From assembly GCA_038030265.1 (NCBI GenBank), contig CM075940.1, forward strand, positions 1,922,001-1,986,000: 64,000 nucleotides of DNA, written 5' to 3'. The notes beneath the pieces were generated by a model. It was not told the DNA's origin. It saw only the letters and a program-made list of their open reading frames with translations, and did no database searches. Origin of the DNA: Corythucha ciliata. Taxonomy: Eukaryota > Arthropoda > Insecta > Hemiptera > Tingidae. Numbering within the stretch: the stretch's first letter is position 1; each line of letters begins with the position of its first letter. This document shows positions 38,690 to 50,381 of this stretch, one piece after another. The translations under genes and the position numbers were made by a program.

Positions 38690-39700
38690 TTTAATATACC
38701 AGGGCCAATTTTTTCGTGGTTCCTACAGAATGGGTTGGATATCGAAGTAAATTATTTCAGTGGCTCTCTTTTGCCATGTACCCCCACCTTCATCGTGCCC
38801 GAATCACAAATTACGTTATTATATCCGGACCATTATCAGATTTTCACAGATGGTTCTGCATCGAATTTGGGAGTATCCTGTGCAATTTACGACCCAAGAA
38901 CTCAATGTCGTAAACAATTTTTACTAGATCCCAACACCTCTGTTTTCATGGCTGAACTGGCGGCCATATTTGAAGCTATTAAATATTACGTTGAGGCAAT
39001 AAATCACAATAAATTATTAATCTTGTGTGACAGCAAAAGCGTAGTTAGTACATTTGAAAACATTAAAATGTCGTCGAAAACTCACAAGACTATGATAGAA
39101 ATAATTAAATTATTGTTCGATATAAAGGAGGAAAATAAATCGGTATCTCTAATGTGGATTCCGGCCCACAGGGGTGTAACGGGCAATGAAAATGCGGACA
39201 TATGAGCCAAAACCGCCCATTCCGATTCTTCGGCTGTAAAATTGAACTACACATTCCCTTATTTTGATTTCTTCAAAAAAATTACTCCCATCCATCTTGA
39301 AGATTGGAATCAGACTTATGTGTCCTCAAATAAGGGAGCATTTTATAAACAAATATTCCCTCGTGTTTTAAATAAAACTTGGTTCTCTGAAAGTTCTCTA
39401 TCCAAGGACGGAGTAAAAAGCATATGTAGGCTGAGAACTAATCATGGTCTTTGTCAGCATTATTTATTTAAATTGAATTTAACGACAGCTTCTGAATGTC
39501 CGACATGTCAGGAACCGGGGACGCTGGAGCACGCAGTGATGGTCTGCAGACAGTACGAAGGATCTCGAAATATGTTTTTCAGCAGACTTCCAAGTCTCCT
39601 CGGCTGTCCATTTAATTATTTAACTATTTTAGAATCAAGTTGCCCATCAGTCTACAAACTCCTGTATGATTTTTTAAAAGACAGTCACCTTGTAGTTTAA
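38690..39700 (+). pseudogene. Non-LTR retrotransposon RNase H and C-terminal zinc region
   Basis: 5'-truncated I/Jockey-type ORF2 end. RNase H residues: Asp in IFTDGSASN, Glu in MAELAAIFEA, Asp in LILCDSKS, then WIPAHRGVTGNENAD. A TGA at 39203-39205 replaces the codon after NENADI. The frame continues to the CPTCQEPGTLEHAVMVC zinc motif (about 39497-39547) and stops at 39700. The upstream RT is absent. A 3' UTR with AATAAA follows to about 39835. Confidence 0.78.
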
Positions 39701-39946
39701 ACCCATAAAACACCTCTGGCTATGGTTTTCTAACTAATGCCAAATTTAAAAAAAAATCATTAAAATTGTGAGATGAACAAAAGTTGTTTGATTAAATCCA
39801 CGAATAAATTTGATCTCATTTTTATTAGTAATTTATGGGTCTACTCATGGTGTTCTTAATTTACCTAGCGGAAATACGGTAGAGGAGCATGTGCTGTCTG
39901 TGACGTCAAGAGGCCAAGAGACCTGGTCAACTTACCAGTTTATAAT

Positions 39947-40063
39947 GGTCTTTTCGGGCGGCCTACAAAAAACTACAAAAGTTACGGTTGTATGCATGGT
40001 AACATGTGTTCAATTGCTTTAAAAACTACACAACTTGAGGTTTGGAGGGTCGCCCGAAAAGAC
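39947..40063. mobile_element. Small MITE, 117 bp
   Basis: Ends GGTCTTTTCGGGCG and CGCCCGAAAAGACC are perfect inverted repeats (14 bp), with weaker similarity further in (AAAACTAC...). No clear duplication, so the superfamily is undetermined. Confidence 0.55.
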
Positions 40064-40699
40064 CTATTAAAAAAATGAAAAGTGAGAGATTTCGGTGAGA
40101 AGTAATGTGAACTGAATGAGAGACTAGCTCTCATGACGTCACGAATAAACGCGTATAGAGAACGCTGTGATCTACTCATATATACTTGAAATCTTTGAAA
40201 ATTTGGATGCAGAACTTCGGATAGGAATGTGGGAAATAAGGGGGAAAATTTGGAATGCACTGTGGGAAATAGTGGGAAATTTTCGGTTAGGCCGTGGGAA
40301 TTTGAAAATTCGAGGGTGGAAGCACTGGAGAGGGTGCAAATCACCTTCGAAGTACCAAAGAAGGACGCGGAGGAGAAGAAGGAGCCCATGGTGGGTATCG
40401 AGCTCTTTAAAGTTAGATTTAGATTTCTGCCTTAGCACTTTACCTCAGCAAGAAGTGAGCGACGAATTAGCGCTTTTTATCCATATTACCAGCGAATTGG
40501 CAATGTTGTATTCACATGTAGCAATGGATTAGCACTTTTCTCATGTTTAGCCCCAAATTAGCGCATTAGAGCTTTTTCGAAATTAATTCACATTTAGTCA
40601 TTCATGAGTTAGCACTTTTTCTAAATTTTAGTCTTTAGATCATCATCAAGCAACATTCACAGCATAAAAGAGATCTTGAAGATGTTTGTGAAAATTGAA
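40064..40699. other. Unassigned sequence before Jockey-like ORF1 remnant
   Basis: GTGGGAAAT units are repeated at 40229-40300. A frame near 40315-40430 (QITFEVPKKDAEEKKEPMVGI) may be a further ORF1 piece, but I cannot confirm it. AATTAGCGC and GTTAGCAC blocks recur at 40465-40620. Confidence 0.3.
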
Positions 40700-41069
40700 C
40701 CACTGAGGAAGAACACGAATCATATACCTCAGTGCAAAAATTGTCAACGGTTTTGCCACCGAGTCTCGCTGTGTAAAGTGTGCAGGGAAACACGAGACGA
40801 AAAACTTCACGTACGGAAAAGATTCTCCTCCGAAATGTGTTAACTGTGGGGAGAATTATACAGCCAACTACAGACGATGCGAGGTCGCCAAACAACTTCA
40901 AAAGTTACGTGATAGTAAGGGGAAAACTCATCCTACTGAAAAGACAGCCGTGAAGCCTGCGAAGCACATCACCGGTGAATCAGTCAAAGCGAGGGACAGC
41001 ATCGACGGACCCCCGATAAGTAAAGGAAAGTCCTATGCACAAGCCACGAAAGGCAAGGATCCTTTATAG
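40700..41069 (+). pseudogene. Jockey-like ORF1 zinc-knuckle region
   Basis: VPQCKNCQRF then, after a frame change, ESRCVKCAGKHETKN, PKCVNCGENYTANYRRCEV and a Lys/Ser-rich tail ending SYAQATKGKDPL and TAG at 41067. Three successive Cys knuckles of this spacing are typical of the RNA-binding ORF1 proteins of Jockey-type retrotransposons. Confidence 0.75.
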
Positions 41070-41348
41070 GAAATGTTTTTTTTCTCTTGAAGGAAATGCG
41101 GAATGAGCAAAAGGGAACAAAGGAGCTGAGGAAGATCTAATTTCTTCATAAAGAATTGGTTTAAGATGAACGATTTATATTTTTACAAAAGTATTTTACT
41201 CGGGGGAAAATACCAACTGACTAGAAATTAATTTTTGCGTCGTGAACAATAATAAAAAGTAAACAGAGAAAAGGTGATGCCACAGAGCTGATGAGCTAGC
41301 GCATCAGTGAGCTCGAGCAGACTACTAAAATTTCAATCAATCGATCAT

Positions 41349-41942
41349 AATGCGCCCTAAAACTTCAATAATTGCAACATGGAATGTTAACGGGCTACAC
41401 CGGCACACCGCTGAGCTAAAAACATTCTTGAATTAGGAAAACAGATATTTGTCTGTTGTCGGAGACACACTTCACTAAACAATCTTACTTGAAAATAAGA
41501 GGCTAACAATTCTATCATACGGTTCATCCAAGCGAGCGTGCTCGGGGAGGATCAGCCGTAGTTATAAAAGACAATGTTAAACACTTTGCTCAACCCGGAA
41601 TCGAAAAGGTAACGATGCAGGTCACTACTGTTAGTATCTTAATTAATAGCGGGAAGTGAAATGTTTCGGCCATATACTGTCCCCCATGCTATAACTTGAA
41701 AGTTCGCTACGACCGGCCGGAACTTCACTATCGGAGAAGAATTTAATGCGAAGCATACTTACTGGGGATCGAGACTGGCGACACCGAAAGGGCGGGAGCT
41801 ATTTTCTGCGGGAAAAAGCTTCAAGTGTGATTTTCTCTCTACTGGGAGACCGACATACTGGCCAACCGACCCAGGAAAAATTCCAGACGTCATTGACTTT
41901 TTCATTGTACGAGGTATATCTTCGAGATAAGCTCTTGTAGAT
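41349..41942 (+). pseudogene. Jockey-like ORF2 endonuclease remnant
   Basis: ATG 41349 begins MRPKTSIIATWNVNGLHRHT, the first motif of APE-type endonucleases (WN.NG). After stops and frame changes the EFNAKHTYWGSR block (Asp of the usual DFNA replaced by Glu) and RPTYWPTDPGKIPDVIDFFIV (41840-41925) are readable. RT does not follow; the sequence breaks at about 41942 into an antisense BEL fragment. Confidence 0.78.
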
Positions 41943-43333
41943 GACATCGGAAGGCTGATTTGTAAAGAAGTAGCAGAGATTCTTCGCTTTCTTCTGAACA
42001 GGCTAAATCATCGATGTACAAGTCCCGCAAAACTACTTGGGAAGCTAACGGGTAGCGGCACTTCTCTTCTTCGGCCAACTGTCGTACTGTGCGCTGCGCA
42101 AGGTAAAGCGAACTTTTAATTCCGAAGACTACTGTGTTGAATTCGTATATGGAAAGGGGTTCACCTGGTTGATTTCTCCAGACGAAGCGTTTAAATTTTC
42201 TGCCTTCTTCTTGCATTGCTATTTGAAGAAACATCTTTTTCCATTGTGAGGGCGAATTGGAATGAACGAAAATGCCATAACACATCAATAAATATCAGAC
42301 TGAAGTTTAGGTCCCACATGTAGAAGCTGATTGAGGGAATACGAAGAATCAGATTTAGCGGATGCGTTGAAAACAATTATTCCAAGAGGGGTCCCTTTGG
42401 GATATCCTCAGCGGGACCGAGTCGAGAGGTGATACCATCCTGACAATATTCTTCGATAATGTCCCCATATAACTTAAGGATTTCAGGAGTACGCAGAAGG
42501 CGCCGCTCAAGCGAGAGAAATTTAATTATTGCCAACTCCTTGGAGGGACCAAGCAATTCGACGGGTGAGTGAAAGGGAAGTCTGACCGAAAACCTTCCTC
42601 CTTCAAGCCTTTTACAAGTCTTAATGAAATAATTTTCGCATCGGACATTATAAGGACGTTGGATTATGTTGGTTGGAACATTCTACAATGACCAAAATTT
42701 TTATACTGCGGAATTCAAATCAATTTGCGCGAGAAAACAATTTTGATTGATTGAACGGTTTTGCGATTGAAGCGGTGCGTTTCCAATGATGACGACGTAA
42801 CCAAGCGTGGTTTCAATAGCGGCAGATGACCCTGGAGGCCCTACATGTTTCTTCGAGTCGATGATTTCTGAGCACAGCTCAGCTCCGATTAAGAAGTCGA
42901 TTTCTGCCAAAGATAAACTTTTCAGGTGCGGAAGGGTTTTCACTGCAACCGACGTCGTTGGAAGGCAGTCTGTTAAGCGATCGACAACTAAAGCATGGGC
43001 AATGTAGCGACAAGCGGAATTGATTCGCGGCTGGAAATGAACAGTGGTACAATCAACGACGTTAAGGGGCGAAGAACTTATTCCGCGAACAACGGAATTC
43101 AAGTTTTGCGTTGAAAGACCTAGTCTAATACAAGCCCTATGGGTAATGAAGTGAGATTGGGAGCCCCAATCCAAAAGCCCTCGAAGCTCTTGCGGAACGC
43201 CATGTTTACCCTTGTCAAGGACAATCACGGTGGCGAGCAGAATGGTTGACGGACAGCTATCTGCGTTGAACTCCGTGGAACAGAGCGAAAGTAATTTCGA
43301 GGTTGCCACCGTGACCACCCAGGCGAGATACAT
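41943..43333 (-). pseudogene. BEL/Pao protease and RT remnant
   Basis: Read right to left. The protease region holds LLDWGSQSHFITHRACIRLGL near 43190-43130, a DUF1758-type retropepsin with D-W-G instead of D-S/T-G. A connector with LLGPSKELAIIKFLSLERRLL lies near 42560-42490, and RT blocks KRFVWRNQPGEPLSIYELN-like and YLAQRTVRQLAEEEKCRYPLAS near 42220-42000, ending LYIDDLACS (the catalytic IDD). Several stops and frame changes. The end near 41942 abuts Jockey sequence. Confidence 0.8.
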
Positions 43334-43978
43334 CGCCCCCTATCTAGCGGTGGTACCGAAACTATCGGACCTAATCTCACTATCTTTTTATCTATTTATA
43401 TCAAGCCCAAAGAGTCAATAGAAAAGCGCCCTCTAACCGATAATGTTTCACTCATTCTTTTTATTAATATTATGCGTATTATTATGTGTCATTTTCTTAC
43501 AGGTTTTAAAAAATATTTAAGGGAAATTAACAGATTAACATAAATCCTTCCCGGACCAAATAAAAGAAAAATCCCATGGCTCCTTTATAAATTTATGTGT
43601 ATAATGTGTAAATAACAAGGGCTTCTGGCCCAACTTTTCAGGAAGCAGCCAATAAAGAGAAAAAATTGTGAATTGGATAATAAGAACCGCTATATCGTTT
43701 TCGAACCAGTTGTGTATTCGATAATTGTGTTTACCAGTAATAAAAAGTGTGTATCGTTGCGAGTTCAGTCTTTAAAAAATCTTGGATTTATCCTCTCTCT
43801 CTTCCCCCCCCCCCCGATTTTGAAACCATCTTTCCCTGTGGCAACGCCGAGGGAAAGAGCTTTCCTTTTCACCAAGGTGTGGCTCCGCCGGCCTTTTCTC
43901 ATCTTGTCATATCCTCTTTCTTACGACTATCTTATTTCTTTTTTCCATTCCTCAATCCGTGAATCCGTGGTGACCCAG

Positions 43979-44806
43979 ATGAACTCGGATTGTCTAAATT
44001 ATTTTATTCCCCCCGTGGAGACTATCGTCCCCTCCCAAGAACGGGATGTACATCGACGTGACCAAGTGTGTAAGCGTCAACTAGCCTCTTTCCTCCAGGA
44101 AACCGCCGTTGAGATTTATGTGGGTGCCCGCCCCCCTACAAAACTGCTAAAACTTAATGCGGTGTACTTCCTCCCCGCAGACCCTACTGCCATCCTCCCC
44201 GCCCACATTTACCCTCGGGACTCTGGAGTAATTACCCCCCCCCCCAACACTCCCGGATTTGGGGACAAAACGGGGATTTCAGGTACGGAAGTAGCACGCT
44301 ATTTGCATCAACCTGCCCTCGGTGCGGAATACTTCGCAATCCGAGACATTCGAGGAGAACGACTGCGCCCCGCCATCGTACCGTTTCCGGACCATTTACA
44401 GATCTGTGTGGCCGCTAAACAAAATAGACTACGGCAGTGCAAAAAGTGTGCATTCCGGGCTCGTATCCCCGTCTGTTTCTGCCCCCAACCAGATTTCCGT
44501 AGAATCGATCGGTGGACTCGCAGACCCCAAGGGTATCAACCTGTACTCCGACGGGATTTGACTCTCGCCACTCTCTCGGCGTTAGAACGAGCCCGAACCC
44601 CCCCCCCCCCACGGATCCAAGACGCTTTAAATATCTCCAAGCCGCTAGTTCGTCGAACTACAGCGCCTCTTATCAGGATTGGTACATCCCAGTCAGCCCC
44701 CCGTACACTTCGTCCTCCTCCTCCTCCAGTGGCATCAGCCTGGAAGCTCCCCCCTATTAAAATCCCGGCAAGTGATGTAACCTTACCCCTCCCCCTATTG
44801 ACCTAA
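43979..44806 (+). CDS. Unrecognised 276-residue protein
   Basis: Open frame from ATG 43979 to TAA; the open stretch starts further upstream at 43673 without ATG. The protein is Arg- and Pro-rich. It contains one candidate four-Cys site, CKKC...CFC, near residues 155-172, and a low-complexity PPPP-rich C-terminal third broken by C8-C10 tracts that stay in frame. There is no signal peptide or membrane helix. Neighbours are a BEL remnant on the left and a piggyBac region on the right. I cannot assign a family; it could be a gag-like product of an unclassified element. Confidence 0.35.
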   Translation: MNSDCLNYFIPPVETIVPSQERDVHRRDQVCKRQLASFLQETAVEIYVGARPPTKLLKLNAVYFLPADPTAILPAHIYPRDSGVITPPPNTPGFGDKTGISGTEVARYLHQPALGAEYFAIRDIRGERLRPAIVPFPDHLQICVAAKQNRLRQCKKCAFRARIPVCFCPQPDFRRIDRWTRRPQGYQPVLRRDLTLATLSALERARTPPPPRIQDALNISKPLVRRTTAPLIRIGTSQSAPRTLRPPPPPVASAWKLPPIKIPASDVTLPLPLLT

Positions 44807-45589
44807 ATTCCTTCAATTTATCCTTCCCCCCCCCATTCGACAAGAATCTAGTATTCTTTTCCCAACTGCCGACGCTAGACCCTATCCCTTCACCCCCCCC
44901 CCTCAAATAATTCTCAAGAAAAATAAAAAACCATGACCACCGTCACGGTAACAAGGTCTTAGGATGAACAGAGCTTTCGGCCTTAGGAAGAATACTCCTG
45001 CTTGTTTCACCTTCCACCTGCTCAGAATTTGACAAACTTTGCGATGCGCAAGTGGGCGAGGAGAGTTGTGAGAATCCTACATTTGACGATTTATGCAGCA
45101 TACTGTGATGTTTTCAATTGCATCCGCCGATTTGACAAGTGATTTTAGACTGACACGCACTCAACAAGTGGACGAGAGAGAGACAATAGAAACAAATGCG
45201 ATTTTACTTTGCAAATTTCATCGACCATCAACTGTCAGCTTTTGAAAGATAGGACACTGGTACAATGTGTACTCTTAGTGCAAAGTTTGCAAGCAGCCTG
45301 CTTACAGATTTGCTGTTATTTACTAATTGGCGTGTTTTGAGTTTGACTAGCAGGTGTAGCGAGGAATGAATAGCAGGTATGCGGGTGCGGCTTATTAGGC
45401 TTCGACGTAAAATTATATTTTGAGTTCGATGCATCATTAGTTTGATTGCGTGACAGGACTTTAGTTTGTAACAAGAGACTTCCAAAGAAGACTATAATTT
45501 TCTGGTACATCAGAAATCGAGGAGCAAATTGATTTATTTACCTCCAAGGTGCGTGACAAGAATATGAACCTTTTCTTGCCCTTTATGTC
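44807..45589. other. Unassigned sequence
   Basis: C-rich to 44910, then AT-rich. Short minus-strand frames at 45228-45510 show no motif. Confidence 0.25.
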
Positions 45590-45712
45590 ACAGTGGTCCC
45601 TAGACCCTATCCCATGATCCCTATCCCTGATGGGACCACTACGGTTAACCCCTCAACGCTCCACTGCTTCAGTGAAACCTTGATCCCTATGAACGGTGGT
45701 TCCTGCAAGGAC

Positions 45713-45716
45713 CACT
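45713..45716. repeat. Left 4-bp duplication (CACT) of the G2 element
   Basis: Equal to 58719-58722 on the other side of the G2 element. Confidence 0.8.
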
Positions 45717-47322
45717 TGTAACCGGTGCGCTACACTGTAGAGCGAAGGAGTGGGTTCGGCGGGCTATATCAAGGCGGGGTGATGGACCTCCAGAAAATCA
45801 GAACAAAAAAAATTATAGATTTTACTACTTCAGAAAATGTATGAAAAGAAAACGTGGACCTTCTACGATTACACGTGATACGTATTATCATGAGGGGTGT
45901 GGAGGGGAATAACTTACAATTGTTTCCTGATCCAACGATAATCAGTGATCCCCGTACCCAAAGGTGAAGTGTCTCCCAACTCCCTGGAGAAGGATCGCGT
46001 GGTTCGGGAAAAGACTGGCTGGGTTGGGGGGAAGGGAAACCGTTCACCTTTCTCGAACAAAACAATCACAATAATGGATCTCTCAGTAAGGGGGGGGGGG
46101 AGAACTGCGAAAGGGACTTTGCACAAGTCGAAATTAATTCAATTACTCAAGGAAAGCAAGTAAAGGGGGGAGGTCAGCGTAGGGCCAAAGGGGAAGGCGA
46201 CGATCCGTCGCGGCGGTATCTCCGCACCTGCTCTCTCCGGAGTGCGTCAAGTTTCGATGGCGTTCGAGAAGTCGGGACTGTACGCTATGGCCAAATGCTG
46301 GGGTTTTCGTTGAGGTCGGCAATATTTTCCCCACGTATACGATGCCCTACTAGAGATAGTGTTATCCCACCGGGAAAAGAAATTGTACTCATTCTTCTAA
46401 ATTATAACTTACCTAATAGGGCCGGAAACGGGACAACTTTATGGTGTATCGGCACAAATAGCTGCCGCAGTCTCCTAATGACTCAGGGGACAGAAAGCCT
46501 TTTTCCAGAGCCGGGAAAAGTATGGCGAAATTATAACGTCAACACAACGGGAAATGTTAACAACAGCGGTGAGAACGACACCACGTTTTCGGGAGGATAA
46601 GCGTTCTGGGTAAAATCGGAGAACGCGACGATCAAGCTGGGTAAAAATTACAGACCAAGTGGGTAAATAGTTTGAGGCAAGCGACAGACCAACTGGGTAA
46701 AACCAATTCTTTCCACTTCTTTAGGTTCATGATTGTGGTCATGTTTGGTTGATAACACTCGAGTCACTTCTCTGTCCGTTGTTAATAACACCTTACACTT
46801 TCTGTTCGAACACCTGAAACTCACTGCACCATCAGTCATCACTCTAAATTCAGTAAATTTATATAGGTCGACCACTATTGCATTTCTGCCGCGTTGACTT
46901 ATACTTGGACTCGATTTTCACATCTATTTTACTCTCTATCACTCTGGCAACTGAAATCGATAGTGATTACATGATGAACGGTGATCGCTGAACCATCCTC
47001 TACTCGATACCGATTACATATTATAAAAGGTGGTCGTTGAACCGGGCTGATTCGTTGTTTGTTTATAACTTTACTCAGTTGGTTCCTCACTCGTTTACCC
47101 AGTTGGACTGTCGCGGGCCCCGTCCCGCTGTCACTATTTACCCACTTGGAACTCCCCCGTTTTCGGTAGGCTCAAGGCGAGAATTCAACTGGGAAACTGG
47201 GCCCCTCTTATCGTTAGATTTATTTCTTTATTGGGACTATGCCCTTCTCTTTGTTTTGAATGAGAGAAAATTAGTCATGAAGATTAAGGGGAAATTCCAA
47301 AAGAACCGCGATCACGGTTACA
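45717..47322 (-). repeat. 3' LTR of G2, with an insertion
   Basis: Matches 57614-58718 from TGTAACCGGTGCGC to CACGGTTACA, but is interrupted by about 561 bp at 46597-47157. Another short segment present at about 58070-58140 in the 5' LTR is missing here. Confidence 0.88.
46597..47157. mobile_element. MULE-like non-autonomous insertion in the G2 3' LTR
   Basis: Absent from the other LTR. CGTTTTCGGGAGG before it and CGTTTTCGGTAGG after it look like a duplicated target (9 bp exact). Subterminal CAAGTGGGTAAATAGT and its inverse ACTATTTACCCACTTG lie inside. Minus strand 46875-46648 encodes FRVMTDGAVSFRCSNRKCK...HDHNHEP, a FLYWCH-type zinc-finger pattern that often accompanies MULE transposases. 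No transposase core remains. Confidence 0.62.
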
Positions 47323-47497
47323 CCCCCCTCGTTACATTCACCAATCGATGGTAGCAAATGGCAACCTACGCAGGCCCGGAAACGGTACGGACGCCTAGAA
47401 CGGCCGAGACAACGGAAACGGTAAATAAGGGAGGGAAGAAGACAAGTTTCGGCAAGATCGGCATCAATGGGACGCTGGATAAACTTTGGCGGAGATT

Positions 47498-48699
47498 CTA
47501 CTTGTCGGTGCCATCCGGTCCAGCCCGGGACGTCGCGACGTTTGGGGAATGCAAACCGGTTTCTGGGTGAAACCTTTTCAATTGGGACGTGTGAAATTTG
47601 CCCAAATTCTTTCGGGTGGCTGATTCGAGTAGATAGGTATTTGCTCCTGAACATCTTCTAATACGGAACTGGCCCTGAAACTTCGGAGCTAATTTTTGGG
47701 AGAAATGGTCCTTCGACGAGGAGAGTAAGTGACTTTTCCTCCAAACAAGATCTCCATCTTCGAAACGTTCCGGCCTCCGACGTAAGTTATAATAGTGACT
47801 TTGTCGTGAACTGGCCTCCCACAGGTTGCTCTTCGCCGCTCGACACCTATCATCAAATCCCTGTAGCTTATTGATCCATTTGTTCCGCTTTTGATTCAAG
47901 CTAATATCTTCACATACTTCCAAAACTGGAAGTTCGACTGGATGAGCATATAATTCTCGCCCTAGGTTTAGGAACGCTGGGGAGTATCCGGTACTGCTAT
48001 TTTTACTGGTATTAATCGAAAATGAAAATTGTGGTAGTAAGATATCCCAGTCCCGCTGTTCCTTATCTATGTAGGCCGCGATCATTCTCTTAAGGACCTG
48101 ATTGGTCCTTTCCACCGGATCCGCCTGTGGGTGGTAGGCGGGGGTCGTGTGATGTTGAACACCCAACATCCTGAGTGGATAGGCAAATTCCTTTCCCAGG
48201 AACGGGGTTCCTTGGTCGGATATAACTTCTTTGGGAGCTCCCCAGCGGTACACGACTCGCTGGCAGAAGTGTTCCCACACCACTTTTTGAGGTTGCGCTC
48301 CTAACTGGTATTACCTCTACCCATATCGTAAAACAGTCTAGAAACGCTAGGATATATTTATTTCCTCGTCTGGACCGCGGAAAGGGTCCCATGAAGTCAG
48401 ACGAGACTGTGGTCCAAGGGCCCTCGGGGCTCCATAACCCCGGAAGTGAGACGGGTTGGATGTTTTGTTGCCTGGCACACTGTGCACCCTTGGATGTATC
48501 GATATACATCTCCTGACATTCCAGGCCAATAATAAAGTGTGGTGAAGGTTTTGTTTCGGCCCAAATGGCCAGCCTCCGGGGCGTCATGGCAATTTTGAAG
48601 AGCCGTCAAGCGCAGGCCCTGTGGCAGCACCATTCGCCAGGCGCTTTCTTCAGTCTCCTTTGAAGAAGATCTGTGGAAGAGGATCTCATCATGTATCAT
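47498..48699 (-). pseudogene. G2 integrase
   Basis: Zinc-binding HHCC region (QNCHDAPEAGHLGRNKT...CTVCQATK) at about 48620-48470. The catalytic core is split over frames: Asp in SSDFMGPFP, Asp in VISDQGTPFLG and Glu in DPVERTNQV, the last two in the frame 48283-47498. The C-terminal RFEDGDLVWRK and KFHTSQLKRFHPE blocks are intact. At least two frame changes. Inserts cDNA in a working relative. Confidence 0.82.
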
Positions 48700-48797
48700 C
48701 TAATCAGGATACCTTGTGGGTTCTTCCCGCACCCGGACTAGCTGCCAGCGATACCACTGGTCTTGTTCCACTTGAGGAACCAGGTCTGCTTTCTGGA

Positions 48798-49120
48798 TTA
48801 TGTGAAGTTTGCCTCCATCGAACTCCCGAGACAAGGCATCCGTAACTGGTTTTGCGTGCCTGGCCTATATTGGACATCGATATTGTGTCCCTGAAGACGA
48901 ATTATCCACCTGGCTAGCCTGCCAGAGGGATTCTTAATTCCCATGAGCCAGCGTAAGCTCGCGTGATCGGTTAGGATCTTGACGGGCCCACCCTCCTCAT
49001 ATGTTCGGAAATTCTCCAAACCAAATAGTAGTGCTAGACATTCCAGCCCAGTTGCTGAATAATTACGCTCAGCGGGATTCAATGAACGACTTGCGTACGC
49101 GATCACCCTTTCCTGCCCTT
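48798..49120 (-). pseudogene. G2 RNase H, C-terminal part
   Basis: IAYASRSLNPAERNYSATGLE and TDHASLRWLMG...GRLARWIIRLQG are the second half of the Gypsy RNase H. The first half (VIQTDASTTGLRAVLTQV) is at 54540-54460, on the other side of the G1 insertion. The two halves meet at the CTTG duplication. Confidence 0.85.
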
Positions 49121-49124
49121 CTTG
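49121..49124. repeat. Left 4-bp duplication (CTTG) of the G1 element
   Basis: CTTG also follows the 3' LTR at 54450-54453. Confidence 0.82.
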
Positions 49125-49615
49125 TGTAACGCGCTAAAAAGGGCGTTGTGTTAAGCGATAGAGAAAAGGAGCTCGGTCCGGGGAAATTATTCACCGCTCG
49201 GTGAATGAACCCGGCGAGCTCAGGGACTAGAATAGCCCGAAAGCGTCAACATATCCTTGGGGAAACTGCTTGTTATCCACAACACCTAGGGTTTTTACAA
49301 ATATGGCCTGGGATTTGATATAAAACCCGGCGGAATTCTCTAATTGAAAAAGGTCTTGGAGTGCCAGTCGAGAGCGTACGTCGAATCTTTGGGGGGAACC
49401 GTGCCTCTGCGAACTGCCCGCGTGCTCCGCTCGTCTACGTTACCGCAAACCCACCAGGTCCCGACGAAGGTGAGTCTAGGCTAAAATTGTAGATACTCGT
49501 TAATATACGTGATAAGCTTGACCGTTGTCGTGCCGCTACGGCCGCCTTCTTGAATCTTTACCTCTGAACACACTTCCCGGAGGCTCCCTAAACCGAGGCC
49601 TGGTCGGGCTGTACA
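49125..49615 (+). repeat. 5' LTR of G1
   Basis: Starts TGTAACGCGC and ends GGCTGTACA, followed by GCTGGTGGCAGCGGG, the candidate primer-binding site. Holds a hairpin ATTCACCG-CT-CGGTGAAT (49189-49206), TATAAAA at 49319-49325 and a GTGAGT donor at 49470-49475. Confidence 0.9.
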
Positions 49616-50381
49616 GCTGGTGGCAGCGGGTTTTTCGTTAGGTCCAGGTTTCGGTTCCCCCCGGGACGTTGTTCGTTCAGTGTGTTTTAGTGGGCGTTTT
49701 CTTTTCTTTCGGGTTTCATTTTTGCTCCATTGTCGGAACGGGGTTTTTGTCAGAAGGAACGGGGTTTCATGGTTTTCTTTTTATTATTATACACGAGTTC
49801 TTGGGTTTTTTCAAGAAAGACTGTGGTTGCCGCCTCGCGTGTCAGTTAAGGCAGCAGGTGAATATTTTTTTCGCGGAGGCTGTATCGGCAAGCGAGATTT
49901 TTAAGGAAAACGGAGAAAGGGAAATTTTTATTGCTTTTCGAAGAATTTCAATCGCGGGGTTTTCTTTTCCAGGTCTCTTCCTTGGTTGTTTGTTTGCTTT
50001 TTTCCTCTCGCTTGCATTTTGTAGACTTGGCGTAACTATTTTTTTTTATTAGGTCAGATTCCAGTTTTTTTAAATCAGTTAAACGGTTGCTTGGTTTTCG
50101 CTCACCTTTCTTTCGTCACCTCTTTCATTTATTACTTTTTTTATTTCGGGAGCTCTTCCACGTTCAGTAAGAATTTGCTGACGCTCCATTCCGTTGGTAG
50201 TATTACGTCACGTTTAGATAGAGAAAAATTGCTGTTGCTTCCAGGTCAACGATTTTATTTCTTAGCGAACTTTCTATTTTTTTTTTAATGATTATTATTA
50301 TTATTATTATTTTATCCGCGTTGATCCTCGTTCCCCGTCTGTTTTGTTTTTCTTTCTCGGTTAAGTTTCCGACTTGTTAAA
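49616..50381 (+). other. G1 leader
   Basis: Non-coding 5' region, T-rich, with an ATT repeat near 50290-50310. Its counterpart is at 31040-31478. Possible start of spliced transcripts from the LTR donor. Confidence 0.5.
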
